From Polytrichum commune (Eukaryota; Streptophyta; Polytrichopsida; Polytrichales; Polytrichaceae), in NCBI GenBank assembly GCA_950295325.1, contig OX485808.1, positions 43,358,527 through 43,422,526 on the forward strand: a DNA stretch of 64,000 nt, given 5' to 3'. Below are positions 49,401 through 63,500 of the stretch, piece by piece; the stretch's first letter is position 1; every line of letters begins with the position of its first letter. Below the pieces are notes generated by a model. That model had not been told where the DNA came from and made no database searches. It saw only the letters and a list, made by a program, of their open reading frames with translations. Position numbers and translations under genes: made by a program.

Positions 49401-52400
49401 ATGGATGATTATTTAGTTTGATGATTAATATTTTTGATTTTTTGTACAATGACAAACTCTTCACTAGTTTGTGGCAACATTGAGCCATCTCAAGAGTTGG
49501 TAACGTCAATATATATATATATATCTTGAATAAATTTCTACATGTGTAATGTTCTGCTGTTGACAATGATCTTTACATATGGCATGACTACTACCGACAT
49601 TGTCTTCATATGATCTTTGAATTGCTTTATTCTAATTTTCTCACTCTTTCCTGCTGCCCAAATTCCTATCAGCATTAAGCTTGACCTATCAATTAGACTT
49701 CACTGCTCTCATTCTCAAATAGTACATACAGAAAGTCAGTAACAGAAATTCTTGTTATTGTTCTTTGCTCACTGTACTATGTGACTGGCAGGTACTAGAG
49801 CAGCATTTGATGTGTGCAGCTGTTGAGTATCCCCTCCATGTTGAACACGATGAAATGTTCTTAGGTTCTGGATTGCAGTCAGCCATAGACAAACTTGTAA
49901 AAGAGGGAATGTTGGGACGGCATCCAACCAATGGTCCACCAGACAAGTCATGGCACTACATAGGCCAGGAGGTGCAATCTATTTATGAACACTACTTTAC
50001 TTTCACTTTCGTTTCATCAGAATAACACTAGAACAACCATGTTGATATTTGCGTTTGTGGGACCCCAGAAATCGCCATCACAGGGAGTGAGCATCAGGGC
50101 TATTTCACCCGACAAGTACACTGTCATTAATCAAGCAACCAATGAAGTGATTGAAGAGGTGGAGGAAAGCAAGGCATTCTTTGAGGTACTCCATTATCAT
50201 TTGGGAAACTATATTCCGAGTTACTTATGTGTGTTCTTATAAGTTGTCTGCCTAACCACCAACACACTTGTTTTTTCAAAGGTTGGCTCCGAGTGACCTT
50301 TAAATTTTTACAACTGGTCCTTTGCCTGTTACGGGACTCAGTTCTTTCATACATCTTTCACAAAATTCCAGAAGGAGCACAGGTGCACCCTACTGTATTG
50401 TACATGTATATTGCTTAACCTTGGTTGCTTAGTGCATTATTATCCTGGAGCAGTTGCTAGCTTCATTTCTGTAACATCATAGCAAATGTTTGCATGTCTT
50501 TGTGCAGGTGTATGAAGGTGCTGTCTACATGCATCAGGGTAAGACATTCTTATGCAGGACATTAGACTTAGCTGCAAAAGTGGCTTTGTGCCAAGAGGCT
50601 GACCTCAAGTATTATACCAAGACTCGAGACTACACAGATGTCCATGTCCTCGGGGGTGAGCTGGTAAGCATTTCTTTGCATAGCCATGTATGTACTTCAG
50701 TATTTAAGTTTCTTATATAAGAATGGACACTAAAGTCTTGCCATATACCACTCAAACACAGGTGTTCAATTAAGAAGAGTGACCACATATGGCCTACACA
50801 CCTTAAAGATTCTCATATTAGTTTTTGGTTCTTTTTCCTCCCTCTTGGGTGCTTTGTTTAGGCATATCCAGCCAAGGTGATCGAAACAAAATATCCAACA
50901 ACAACAGCCCAGGCCAGCCCATGCAAAATCACCACAAAGTGGATTGGATTTCGGCGGATTTGGCAAGGGACTAATGAGACCTTTGATTCAGTTGATCTCT
51001 TTCTGCCAGAAGTGTCATATGAATCACAGGTGTGTGAGCTTCCATGCACATGTGGAACCCCCTCTTTTGTCTGTAAATGTCAGTAATGCCAGCTATTCAG
51101 TAAGTACAGCAGGTCTGAGATTGTTATTCTCTAATGTGGGTTTTTTTGTTAATGACAGGCAGCTTGGATTCGAGTGCCCCATTTAATAAGAAGTGACTTG
51201 GAGGCAGAGTCGCTCTCGTTACGTGAAGGCATCCATGCTGCCTCTCATGCACTGCTCAACATCATGCCCTTGTAGGTTCTATGGCAGTTCTTCCAAATTT
51301 TAAAACCATCGCATCATGCACATATTGACAGGGCAAGTCACTGGAAAATATCATTAGAATGCACTTTCTTGAGATTTTGGATTTCTTAAGCAACCTATGG
51401 ACAACTATATGAAAGAGGGTCCTGTGTCTGTTGATATCATTGGATTTAAGTCACTATCTGGTGCTTCACAGGTACATAATGTGCAATCCTCAAGACTTGG
51501 GGTGTGACTGTGTCAATCCACACGACACCCGCTACTACCCTGAAAGGCTTCTTGTGTATGATAGGCATCCTGGGGGCATTGGTATTTCTGTTCAGGTTTG
51601 GCCTTGACTATGGCTGGAACTGTTGCTTTTCCGCTTATCATTTTGCATGTTTTTGATTTTTAATCCATTATTTACCATATTGTTGGGTTTCTACATTTCT
51701 ACACAAGACCAAAATTGTGTGATAGGTTCTAAGCCATAGTTCATTACAGATCATTGTGTCCATCAAATTACTCTGTGATGCTGACTTTACTCTCAGTTCA
51801 TGACCAGTATATGGCTTTCCCACTGGTCTTACCCATTAGGAAGTAGACGTCATCATATTTTATTTCTTGTGTTCTTTTTGTGAGTAATGAAGTGGTGATT
51901 TTCTTTCTTATGTGCTATGTAGGCACGCCCTATGTTCTCTGAGCTTCTACAAGCAGCTCTAGAGCTCTTAGTAGCCTGTGAATGCAGTACCAATATTGGT
52001 TGCCCAAACTGTGTCCAGGTGAATCTCAGATACTCCACATTTTTAGCACATTAATTTGTCTAAGTGTATCATCTTTCTGTTATTGATCTTAGAAGCTCAC
52101 AATGGCAAAGTAAGTTTAGTTTTTCAATCTGAAACCATATCTAAATTTGGTTAAACTTGGTACATCTGCAAGTGAAGGTACTAAGGCTGGAATTATCCAC
52201 TGGGCTTGTCGGATGGGGCTGTGAACCATGAAGGAAAGACTCTAAATGGGGAACAACTATATTAACTCATTCTTTTGTGTTTTATGTTGATGTAGTTGTT
52301 GGCATGCAGCGAGTACAATGAAGTGATCAACAAGCGTGCTGCAATCATCATTCTGCAGGTCATAATACTCATTTTCTCTTGTAGAAGTCATTTCTGAATC

Positions 52401-52702
52401 ATTTACATTTGGTCTTACTTAGCTTGTCAAAGATTAAGGATCAAGTTGTAATGTAACCAATTCTGGATTGCTGTCCATCAGCTGCCCAGGAAATCTACTT
52501 CGACATGGATACCTGGATACTGACACCTGTACATAATTTGCAGCTATTCTGATCATGGGAAATATCAAGAGAATTAAATGCAATGACATGTGTTTTATGA
52601 TTGCAGGGGGTTATCAATGCAGAAAACATGTACCGAGAGGGCACATTGGATGCTCCACAGCCTAAAGATGGGTTTTTAAAGCCGTTTTCTCAAGCTGATT
52701 GA
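40481..52702 (+). CDS. HRQ1: HRQ1-type RecQ4-like DNA helicase with ubiquitin-like N-terminus, 29 exons, 1271 aa
   Basis: Exons: 40481-40660, 41187-41553, 42164-42477, 42948-43110, 43238-43335, 43957-44118, 44389-44457, 44646-44672, 44749-44871, 44979-45128, 45373-45504, 45757-45836, 46065-46159, 46637-46704, 46863-46964, 47154-47242, 47413-47523, 47811-47886, 48083-48219, 48788-48947, 49792-49971, 50069-50185, 50508-50663, 50862-51029, 51159-51271, 51472-51595, 51923-52018, 52296-52358, 52607-52702. The sum is divisible by three. Residues 12-95 are ubiquitin-like ([15 protein letters not shown]...GFLVLVPF). Motif I is STASGKS (about 519-525), motif II DEAH (627-630), motif III SAT, motif [11 protein letters not shown] (851-859). 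A cysteine cluster CxCx5Cx2C (1206-1217) lies in the DUF1998/MZB-type C-terminus. By family it unwinds DNA and acts in interstrand crosslink repair in the nucleus. It looks intact and slightly longer than I recall for Arabidopsis. Intron 3 is GC-AG; exon 8 is only 27 nt. Confidence 0.93.
42478..42947 (+). other. GC-AG intron (HRQ1 intron 3)
   Basis: The exon ends CCT AAG and the intron begins gcaagt, the standard sequence of the rare GC-AG class. The acceptor is gaatcag before 42948. Reading through CCTAAG|CTCCTA keeps the frame, and no GT donor nearby does so with equal quality. Confidence 0.75.
49089..49170. repeat. Compound inverted repeat in HRQ1 intron 20
   Basis: Left gtaatttaaatcctttaac + tcttgt; right acaagagttaaaggattac, with a second overlapping pair (atttaaatccttt / aaaggatttaaat) inside. 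It can form alternative stem-loops in the pre-mRNA. It looks like successive inverted duplications of one AT-rich word. Confidence 0.75.
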
Positions 52703-53330
52703 GCATGTTCGTGTTTTCTGGATTCTAGAGATTTGTGGTCAGGATTCTCAGGGGATCTTGATGGTTCATCATTCTTCTAATCCATCTAAATGGATTGAAA
52801 CCATTTTAGTTTGATAAGAAACAGACCTCAAGTACTGTCTTAGCAGCCCGAAACTCTCTTGAAAATGAGCTTTGTGTTCATCAAGTGGCATAGTAGGCTC
52901 CAATTTTCTAATTTAGTGCCTTGGTGACATATATCCAGGTGTGAGGGTGAGTTGACAAATAGTGGTTGTGGATTTGCTAGCAATTGAAATGATTTCAGTT
53001 TCACGCACACAAAACCAATCTGGGTGTATTATCTTCAGTTGACTAAATGAGAGGAAAAATCCATATCATACCAGTTTACATCCAGTTTCAATTATATCAG
53101 TAGTCCTGTATTGATGTTGCGTGTATTTATCATCTTGTGATTGCTCAATATTTTGAAGCCACTATTTCATCTTGGATAAATTGAGGGTTTGTGTAGCACA
53201 TGTTATTTGTCCTCCATGGCATGCACAGTACAGTGAGTATCACTATAGACAGGTCTGATAGTCCAAGCACACAATTGAGGGTTATTTCCACCAAAGGCCA
53301 ATTGAAGTTCCCTTTACATTACATTGTCTA
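52703..53330 (+). other. HRQ1 3' flank, likely 3' UTR
   Basis: No further coding exon follows the TGA. No canonical AATAAA occurs in the first few hundred bases, so the poly(A) site cannot be placed. No repeats with definable ends. Confidence 0.4.
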
Positions 53331-54020
53331 TGGTACTTAGTCACCTACTATTTGAAAGTACACAATGCTATAACTCACTATAGATTTTACTTCATACCAA
53401 CTAAGATTACATAGGTTGTATTAACATTATACACCATAAGTGACTCACATTCTTAGCAAAATGTTATAGCAGTGTAATTACAAATGATAAGTGACACTAA
53501 ATATCATAAATGGTACACTGTTTATGGTATTTAGTGTCACAAGTGTAATAGTGTCACTTACCCTATTTTGAGGCATATCTTAAGTTACATTGATGATTAA
53601 CAACTTCACCATAAGTGTCACCCCATGACACTTGACATTCAAGTGCGCTTACTAATATCTTGGCGTGAGTATGTTCAATAGTGTTATGAGGTGCATACCT
53701 ATGTTACACAACGGTCTACAAGTTGACTAAAGTGTACACAAATGATACTTGCCATGAGTATGTTGAAGAATATCTTCCTTTGGCATACAAAAATGTAAAC
53801 ACATGCCACTTGCCATTAGTACGCTCAAAAAGCCCTTCTCCTTGCAAACTAAAACACATGACTATCATTTAAAGTATTCCAATGTGCTACTCTAAATGTC
53901 ATAATGTTAATATGTTTTCACTTATAGAAGTTACTAATGTTGACGAATGGACTTTGAGACCTCTAAGCATCTATTTTAGGCCCTTTGCAAATAGTGTACA
54001 TGACAATAAATACCATAAAC
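53331..54020. repeat. Region rich in agtgtcac/gtgacact motifs with a hairpin
   Basis: Direct and inverted copies of gtgacact and its complement occur repeatedly (for example 53444, 53491, 53532, 53548, 53615, 53627). The hairpin at 53491-53540 pairs gtgacactaaatatcataaa with its inverse across a loop of about 10 nt (one mismatch in 20). Clustered subterminal motifs of this kind are typical of non-autonomous DNA transposons, but termini were not found. Confidence 0.5.
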
Positions 54021-55467
<1,447 letters not shown>

Positions 55468-55687
55468 ACGTGAATCATTCAAACCTCGCCGTTACCGACA
55501 AATCAAGTTTGGGATTAGCAACAATGATTAAGTATTGAATGTTGACCTACTAATCATCCTCCAACCTCATCGGAGCGCCGCACACACACATGTACACACA
55601 CACCCAACCTCGGAGACCTCGGTCTTTGTTGTAACTTAACTTGTTTTAGAGGCTTCACGTCACTGGATCCCAAATGACGCACAAAAC

Positions 55688-55909
55688 CAGTGATTGGGGA
55701 GAACCGGCTGCCACCTGAGTTTGAGGAATAACTGGTTAATGTTCACCATCAAGACTTCAAGAAAATCGCCGATCGTTTTAGAGGAATCTATAGCATATAC
55801 CCCAACCTAGTAAAGAATAACTGGGTGATGTCAACATGTAACCGGTTGGACTTGGAAAACACTAGGATCTCGACCGATTATGAATCCCCAAAAACCTCCC
55901 CAAATATTG
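55688..55909 (+). mobile_element. hAT-type MITE, copy D
   Basis: Starts CAGTGATTGGGGAGA; interior contains catgtaaccggttgga. Flanking octamers cacaaaac (55680-55687) and ttcaaaac (55910-55917) match at 6 of 8. 222 bp. Confidence 0.8.
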
Positions 55910-55917
55910 TTCAAAAC

Positions 55918-57003
55918 CCTGCACTTATTCAGTTATTGTTGAGTGATTGAACACTTATATTTGAGTCACCATATGCCAAGGCCTAAAGGTATGTGGGTGT
56001 TATTCGGTTACTTTTCTTAATCAGACACTTATGATTGATTCGGTGTAAGATGCAGTGAGGATCAAAGAACGAACATCATAAAGACATCATGTGTTTAAAA
56101 GAGATTGGACTACGCTTTCAAGTCTTATTAAGTAGTATACACTCAATAATGAACACAATCGGGAGGACTTATATGTTTAGTACAGAAACCAACAAACATG
56201 CATCTCCGATAACCACAACTGAATCATGGGAGGTCCCATTTTTCAATCCGGTTTTTGTTGATGCTTCATCATGGATTTACTAATGAAACACAAGTTTTAT
56301 TGTGGAAAACTAATCGGCAAAAGTTGAAGATCATGAAAAACAAATTGAATAACACCCACATACCTTGGATCCAAAAATGAATACCAAATTATGCGTGTGT
56401 TTGAAGGTGATTGCACTATGTGCTCTCAGACATGTTATCCATTGTACAATCAATAGCTGCCCTAGTCAACCACAATTGTTTGTTTGGTTGGTTGGTTGGT
56501 TGTTTTTATTTATTTTTTATTTTAATTCTTTGTTTCCGGGTTTGTTTTGGAAGGGGAGGGGGGCTAAGTTTATGTGACCAGTTGTTGAGGGAGGAAGAGA
56601 ATTTTCACTTGGGCCCTTTACAACTTTTGCATCTCAACTCCGATGGAATTGGAACTTGAAGTGGCAATTTTCGTCATTTACATTTACTACATTGATTATC
56701 CCAATTAGTGCATGTTACTATTCGTAGGTACGCAGTGCAATGATGTCTTACTCAAGAGTTCAATTGTTACTAGCGAAGGACATTATACACCATAAACGAC
56801 TTTGCTTGGTAAAATATTACATTCTCATTAATTGGTTACAACATTGCAAAACGACAAATAGCAACATGCACTAATTGGGATGATTAGTGTAGCTTTCTGA
56901 GACTTTGTGTGCTCACATCCCAACTATGAAATTATGGGGTAGAGTTGGAAAATTGGAGACACAACTTGCTTGTAAAGGTTTGACATGCCTTATGCAAGTA
57001 CTT
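55918..57003. other. Non-coding interval with dispersed repeat copy
   Basis: 56040-56220 is a plus-oriented copy of the family found reversed in the ABCG introns (ggatcaaagaacgaac..., gagattggactac). 56484-56502 is a short (GGTT)n run. No gene. Confidence 0.45.
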
Positions 57004-57641
57004 GCTTAATGGTATGCCTATATCCAAAGGATGGTCTCTTCATTGGAAACTATAATGACGTGTGTGGGTCACTAAGAAATTAAACCCCCTATATTAGAAG
57101 AAGCTTACAAAGGAAAAGAAAGAATGTATACACAGTAACAACATACTAGAAAATGAACTCATGTATTTATACTAAGCAATTCCGTGTAATGTACCTAGTG
57201 ATGGCCCACACTAGACATGAGCTCGGTGACTAAATCATTCAAAGAAGAATTGAAATCGAAAAATACGACGGATTTTTCATTTTACATTAATGACTATCAA
57301 TGATACTCTAATTCTCTTCTTGAGAATAAAGCCCATGTAAAGACATTCTAAAAGCAGTCCAATGTTGTTATTCTTGATGTTGCTTGTGGTAGGTTTAGTT
57401 AGTGACGTGACAACTTTATTCCTCCATGCCAACGCAATTGCTTTATTATCGGCCATCCTTGCAAATATTTATTCAAGATGATACGTCCACAAACCTATAG
57501 GGGGGTCAAGTTTTTATTACGTTGGATGGATGAGACATGCACTCATATGCAATAATTCCCTCTCTCCTACTTACAAAAGGATAAGGGATCTGTCGTCCCA
57601 CAAAGTATCTTCCCTACCTCCTACCCTCCTTTTTGTTGCTC

Positions 57642-57668
57642 TTAGGTTAGGTTAGGTTAGGTTAGGTT
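57642..57668. repeat. Short (TTAGG)n tract
   Basis: Four to five tandem ttagg units in an otherwise unremarkable stretch; too short and of the wrong sequence for a plant telomere (TTTAGGG). Confidence 0.8.
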
Positions 57669-58075
57669 TGTGTCAATTGGATTGCTAAGCATCAACGCAT
57701 TATTATTGTTAGCTAGGGTAAGCTCCACATCTCAAGACACCATCTACAACTTTCGCCATTTATCCAGTCACTCTAATTCTCCATATGCCATTTTGTTTGC
57801 ATCTTCAACAAGGTTAAGCTTATTAAGCTCTAGATCTCAAGTAGGTGTACATTGAAGTATATTCAATCTCCACCACAATAATTTATAGTTTACAGGAGAA
57901 GCTCCAGATCTCAAGACATCATCTACAACTTTTGCCAATTTCACACTCGCATTTCTCCACATGTCATTAAGTAAGTTTGCATGATAATATGTAGGGTTTT
58001 GCATGTTAAGCTCCAAATCTCAAGTATAAATAGGTGTTTTAAATGTCCACTACAACAATTTGTAGTTTGTGGGGT

Positions 58076-58646
58076 CAATGAACAGGGAGAACCGACTGCT
58101 ACACTAAATAGTCCCATTAATGTTGGCCACAAAATCTTTCTACAGCCAACACTAATTTTCATAATGAGAATTGATGTGGGCCACATTAATTTTCAACTCA
58201 CACTAAATGTCTAGTAGAAAATTACCGTGGGCCACATAAATTATTTTTCTAAAAATTGATGTGGGTGATTAATTTATTTTGTGCGACTTTTGTTCTATAA
58301 CTAATATTCAAAGTGTTTGTCGAAAGTCTTGATGAAGACTTGGGAGGGAAGACCCAACGTCTTAGACTCATGTTAATTCCACCTTGAATAGAAAATTAGT
58401 GTAGCCCACTCTAAATTCCACCCACACTAATAAGACTATATAGTGTAGTTACAAATAAATCGGTTGAGTTTAAGAAATAACTTGTTGAAGTTCAAGACTT
58501 CAAGAAGATTACCCATCATTTTAGAGGAATATGTGGAATATACCTCAATTATACATAGAAAAACGAAAGATTGCAACATGTAACCGGTCAGACTTAGAAA
58601 GAGTAGGGTTTTAACTGATTATGCCAAAAAATCTACCCGGACATTG
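58076..58646 (+). mobile_element. hAT-type MITE, copy E, interrupted by a second MITE
   Basis: Starts CAATGAACAGGGAGA and ends ggacattg. Flanking octamers tgtggggt (58068-58075) and tgcagggt (58647-58654) match at 6 of 8. After the first 23 bp, the sequence is broken by a 344 bp insertion, then resumes at 58448 with ttacaaataaatcggttga, matching copy B. Without the insert the element is about 227 bp, the family norm. Confidence 0.82.
58102..58445. mobile_element. TA-flanked MITE nested in hAT MITE copy E, 344 bp
   Basis: Ends CACTAAATAGT and ACTATATAGTG are inverted copies with one mismatch. The dinucleotide TA lies on both sides, and the uninterrupted relatives of copy E suggest a TA (or TAG) target. 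This fits a mariner/Stowaway-like insertion; the CACTA-like ends would alternatively suggest a CACTA element, but a clean 3 bp duplication is not seen. Related termini occur near 5167, 37389 and 38209. Confidence 0.7.
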
Positions 58647-59400
58647 TGCAGGGTTTAACAGGGTGTCTCAAGTATAATAACTTAGTCAAAATCCTCCACA
58701 TGCATCAAATTGGATGGTAACAAATCAATTCGCATATTTCAAGTTTAGTAACTTTGTCAATCTTAAGTTCGCTACTACATAGGAGGGGTGGAGTTTTTTT
58801 TCCATAGCCATAAGCGTCTCCTGGCCGTAGACAAAAAGCACCGTCCCTTCATGTTTAATAGATAAATGTCTCCATTATATATACAAAATGTACATCTCGA
58901 ATTAAATAAGCATTTGTTAATATAAAACCCGCTTTCACTTTTAATGAGAAAGTCAGTGAACATGTTTTCATCCATAGTATGTCATTCAACGATTGGATTA
59001 AGCAAACAAAAACAAGAGCACAATAACTTAGCCACAATCTAGAGAGCAAAACTCAAGGGAGCCCATGAGTGCTCCAAGAACCTCCGGTTTGTAAAAACCT
59101 AGTGCCCAAATGCAAACCCCAACAAGAATGAACAAGGTAGTCATTGAGGACTATTACCATGTACAACAATGGATGAAAATGTGAATTGTATGAAACTAAC
59201 AGATCTATCGTCAATTTTTTTCTCTTAACCCTAGGGCCCTCTTTTGTAGATTTACCTTTACTTCAACATTCTTAAAATCCTTTTAAACTGTACAAAGTAG
59301 AGAAAAATAATACCTCTCCCTTATGTATGCTATGTACACTAATGCCTCAAATAATATCTCGTCTTACACTCATGTTAGTTCATACATGGTATAAAGTGTC

Positions 59401-60559
59401 CAATCTTCGGGACATGTATTTGAGGGGTAAATGGCAAGGCTTGGATCTAGGAGCCAACATCAAAACCATACTTGTTCAAAAGAGATTGAACTATGTGCTC
59501 AAAACATGATATTAGGGCATGTTTACACTAAAGGCATTAGGCCATAGCTCTTAAATGACCATGGTAACCTGCTTTTTGGATGAGAGCATAGAGAAGTGCA
59601 TGGACTATGTAGCCCAAAGTCTTTTGGAGGTCACAATCCCTTAGTGTTAACTCAAATAGAATTTAAAAAAATACCTCACAATATTTGAATTAGATTATAA
59701 GAATGCATCATGGAGGAGAAAAGAAAGCAAGTGTTGGTAGCTTTGTTTATGTGTTGGTGTTTGTATATGTAAATTCAACAAGTTTTGAGCATTTGATATT
59801 TATTTATAGGGTGAAAATTAGGAAAAATAGTTTTGTTTACAACACAATAGAAAATTGTTGCATATTAAAAAATTACCATGTGGTAAAAATATTGCACAGT
59901 GTTTACACGTGAAACAGTCTTCTACAATAGCTCCAATTGTCACAATATGAATTAAACATGAATTGTATTAGAATATGTACCTTTAATAAGTTGTCATGCG
60001 TTGTCCACCAGGGCCCACCGCACATTCTGCCTGGCCTACCTTCAAGAGCCGTCCCATAAACATCCCTACAATCCTGGCCAACATAATCCATACTTACCAC
60101 ATGGGGTTCCATATAGAAATTTCACCTACTAAAATTATTATTTATAGTCCAAAATTCCCCTCATGAAAACTAAAGCAAGGGCATGTGACACTCTCAATCA
60201 ATGAGAATTCAACAAGAGCCATGGCTTAATGGCTTTTGTACAAATAGGCCCCTAGGTCACATTCTAGATCCAACAATAGTTAACAAAAATTAGGGTTTGT
60301 GCAAAACTCCCTCACTATCAATTCTTCAAAATTGGGGTTATTCAACCAAGGGTAGTAACCAACATTCCCCTAGAAAATGGGGTGCAATAAAAAGGGGGGG
60401 GGGTTACATTAGATGCTTCAAAGTAATATTTGTAAAAGCATTAGAGCATTTTAGAATATTGAAATTTTAGTTTGAAATAAGACTAGGGATTTTTTAAAAA
60501 TATCCATCAAATATGTTAAATAGCCCTTAAAAATGTGATTTGCCTCATACTCCCTTTGA
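59401..60559. other. Non-coding interval with a small MITE candidate
   Basis: 59517-59647 begins TTA + gggcatgtttacact and ends with cccttagtgttaac, weakly inverted, so it may be a ~130 bp Harbinger-like MITE. A poly-G run lies at 60391-60402. No gene supported. Confidence 0.4.
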
Positions 60560-63500
60560 GAACACACCTCTATCAAATGATTCATATCTTTATAAGGGCA
60601 TGATTATCTTCATCTGATAATGGAAAATATATCGTGCAAAAGAAGCTAACTATGGAATATATGATAGCATGTTTGATGCACGAGATGTCCATGAGAAAGG
60701 AGAAGGACTTCAAAGGTAATGATGTCGTATGGTGTTGCATCAAGACAAAGGGGGCAATCTATCTTCATATAAAGACACCAAGACATGCTACTATTATGAC
60801 AAACCGGGCACATTGTACGTTTTTGTTACATGACAAAGAATAAGAATAAAAATAAATGCAAATAATGCAACGAATGATGATGATTATACATTTGCAATGC
60901 AATATGTAGCACATTTCAAGATCATGTGTAAGTAGATCATGGATTTGGTAGCATCAAAGCACATGACTTTCCATAGGGCGTCAATTAACATATATAAGGT
61001 AATTACTCTGCGCAATATTTGTTTGAATGATGATAGCGTTGTGAAAGAAATCAGAATAAAATTCATTGTTATTGATTTATCATTGAAAGACAAAATAAAA
61101 AGAATTTGTATACACATGTCCAAGTTGAAAGAAAATTTTCTCCCGGTAAACAAATTTTATTATGCGGTTTGAAGGTACAATTCAACCCATATCAATATAT
61201 TGTGAGAGCTTCTAATGGTGAAGTTATTGCACTAGTGCCACGTAAAGGCAACTTGTTCCAAATGAATTGGACCAAAGTATAGAGAGTGAATGTGGCCAAC
61301 TTGGTACACTCATCAACAAATGATGGTGCACTTGAGCTTAGACATTGTCGGCTTAGGCATTTGAATGTGAAGAATAGTTATGTACTTCATAACATGGTGA
61401 GTGGTCTGAACTTTGGTAGAAGAAAATTGTCCTACATTTTGTTGGTTGTGAAACATGCATTGAGGGTAAATAACATAAGGCAATATTTCCCAATAATGAG
61501 GGAAAACAAAAAACTTAGCCTTTGGAGATAGTACATTCGGACGTGTATGGCCTCATAAAGACCACATCTATGGGTGGTGCAAGGAATTTTATCACCTTCA
61601 TTGATGACTTTTCAAGAAATGTATGTGTATACATGTTAAAGTCCAAAGAAGATTGCTTGGAGAAATTTAAAGAGTTCAAGGCACTTGTAGAAAAATACGA
61701 TTGGACCATAACATGAAGGCATTTCGATCGGACAATAATGTTCATTTCCAAGCAATTCAAATAGTGTTTTAAAAAACATGGCATTGAGAAGCAAATACCC
61801 GTCCTATATAGGCCTCAACAAATTGGAGTGGTAGAGCATGCAAATTGTATCATCCTAGAGATAAAAAAGAGCATGCTTCATGCTCAAAACTTTAACAAAT
61901 CATTTTGGACAAAAGCGGTGGTAAATGCAGTTTATATATGTAAGTGATGTCCAACATAAGTCTTGCCCTTCATTACACCCAAAGAAATATGGAGTAGGAG
62001 GACGTCTTGTATGTATGCGTGTTGTTGGATGCATGCATATGCAATGGCGTCTAATGAAAATAGGAGTAAGTTTGATACAAAAAAACTCCAAATGTTTGTT
62101 CTTTGAATATTGCGAAGACACCAAAGTGTATAGACTCATGTGCATGCAAACCAAAAACATTAGTAAAGATGTTGTATTCATGAAGGATAGTATGAGTATT
62201 GGGAATGACTTGGAGAAGTGTCCAAGTGGAAGAAATGAAGCCTCTGCATTAATTGTGGTGGACAAATTAATCCAAATAGCATTTGGTTGATGAGGGTGAA
62301 AACATTGAGGATTGTGAGGAGCAAGTAAAAGGTAACCATGTTACAAATCAAGATGTAAGAGAAAGGTCAATAAGAAAATGATGTTAATGTGAAGAGACTC
62401 GGTAGAGAACCAAGATACTCCATAAGGAAGCATTGACCATTTAGACTCAGAGTGGTAGAAGAACCACATCTTGCCTCAATATGGTGTAGAATGGACCAAT
62501 GTGGCATCTCTTGATGATCATTTGAGCTTTTGTGCAACCATACAATTCAAATATGCAAGCAAGTGGGAGGCCACAATGCAAGAAGAATACCACACACTCA
62601 TGCTCAATGGAACATATGAATTAACTATCATTCCAAAGGATCACAAGAGTCTAGGATGCAAATGATGTTCCTCAACAAGACGGATGTATTGGGCCAAATT
62701 GTTAGGTGCAAGGCAATGTTAGTAACAAGGGAATATTCTCAAGTTTCCGTTGTAGACTTCAATGAAACCCTTGCCTCCATGTTGTCAAGTTCATCACCAT
62801 TACATGTATAGTTGCAACTGGAGAAATCATGGATCGGGAGATCCACCAAATGGATGTAAAAGTATCATCTTTTAATGGAGAGTTGGAGGTGGAGATTTGA
62901 ATGGATCAACCCATGGGATTTGTACAAGACAAGAAGGAACATCTTGTGAGCAAACTTAAGAAAATATTGTATAGGTTCAAACGATCACCAAGGGCGTGGT
63001 ACCACCGAATCGACTTGTTCTTCATCATTAAGGACTTTTCTAGAAGCCTAGCATACCATTCATTGTACGTTAAACTAATGGATGAGTATTTGTTGGTGGT
63101 AGTCCTCTATGTTGGAGACTTGATCACTTTAGCAAATTGTCTTATTAAGTTGAAATGGCTCAAGTTGAGCTTGATAAAGAATTTGGAATGAATAATCTTG
63201 GAAAGTTGCACAACTGTTTCGGAGTAGAATTTGAGATAAACAAGGAAGCATGCACCATCACCATGGGCCAAATGAGGTACATGGAGGAGGTCCTCAAACA
63301 TTTCAACATTGAAGAATGCAAACTGGTTGGAACCTCATTCGATGTAAACTCCAAGTTGTTAAAACTTTTAGATCATGAATTTGGAAATGTGCAAGGAGAA
63401 ATGAAAGGCATTTCATGCAATGTGGGGGTAGAAATGTTCAAGTATGCAATAGTAGGTACATATGTTGAACTTACATTTGTAGTAAGTAGAGTGAGCAATT

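Larger units (their letters stand above)
57004..59400 (+). repeat. Dispersed element copy II, split by a ~1.65 kb insertion
   Basis: 57004-57185 matches 34138-34300, and 58850-59400 matches 34300-35020 of copy I. The two parts are contiguous in copy I, so about 1.65 kb (roughly 57190-58850) was inserted here. That inserted stretch carries hAT MITE copy E, which itself contains a further MITE. Confidence 0.65.

Noticed and set aside
57642-57668. TTAGG repeats as interstitial telomere
   Set aside because: Only four to five units, and plant telomeres are normally TTTAGGG; chance or a short microsatellite is simpler.
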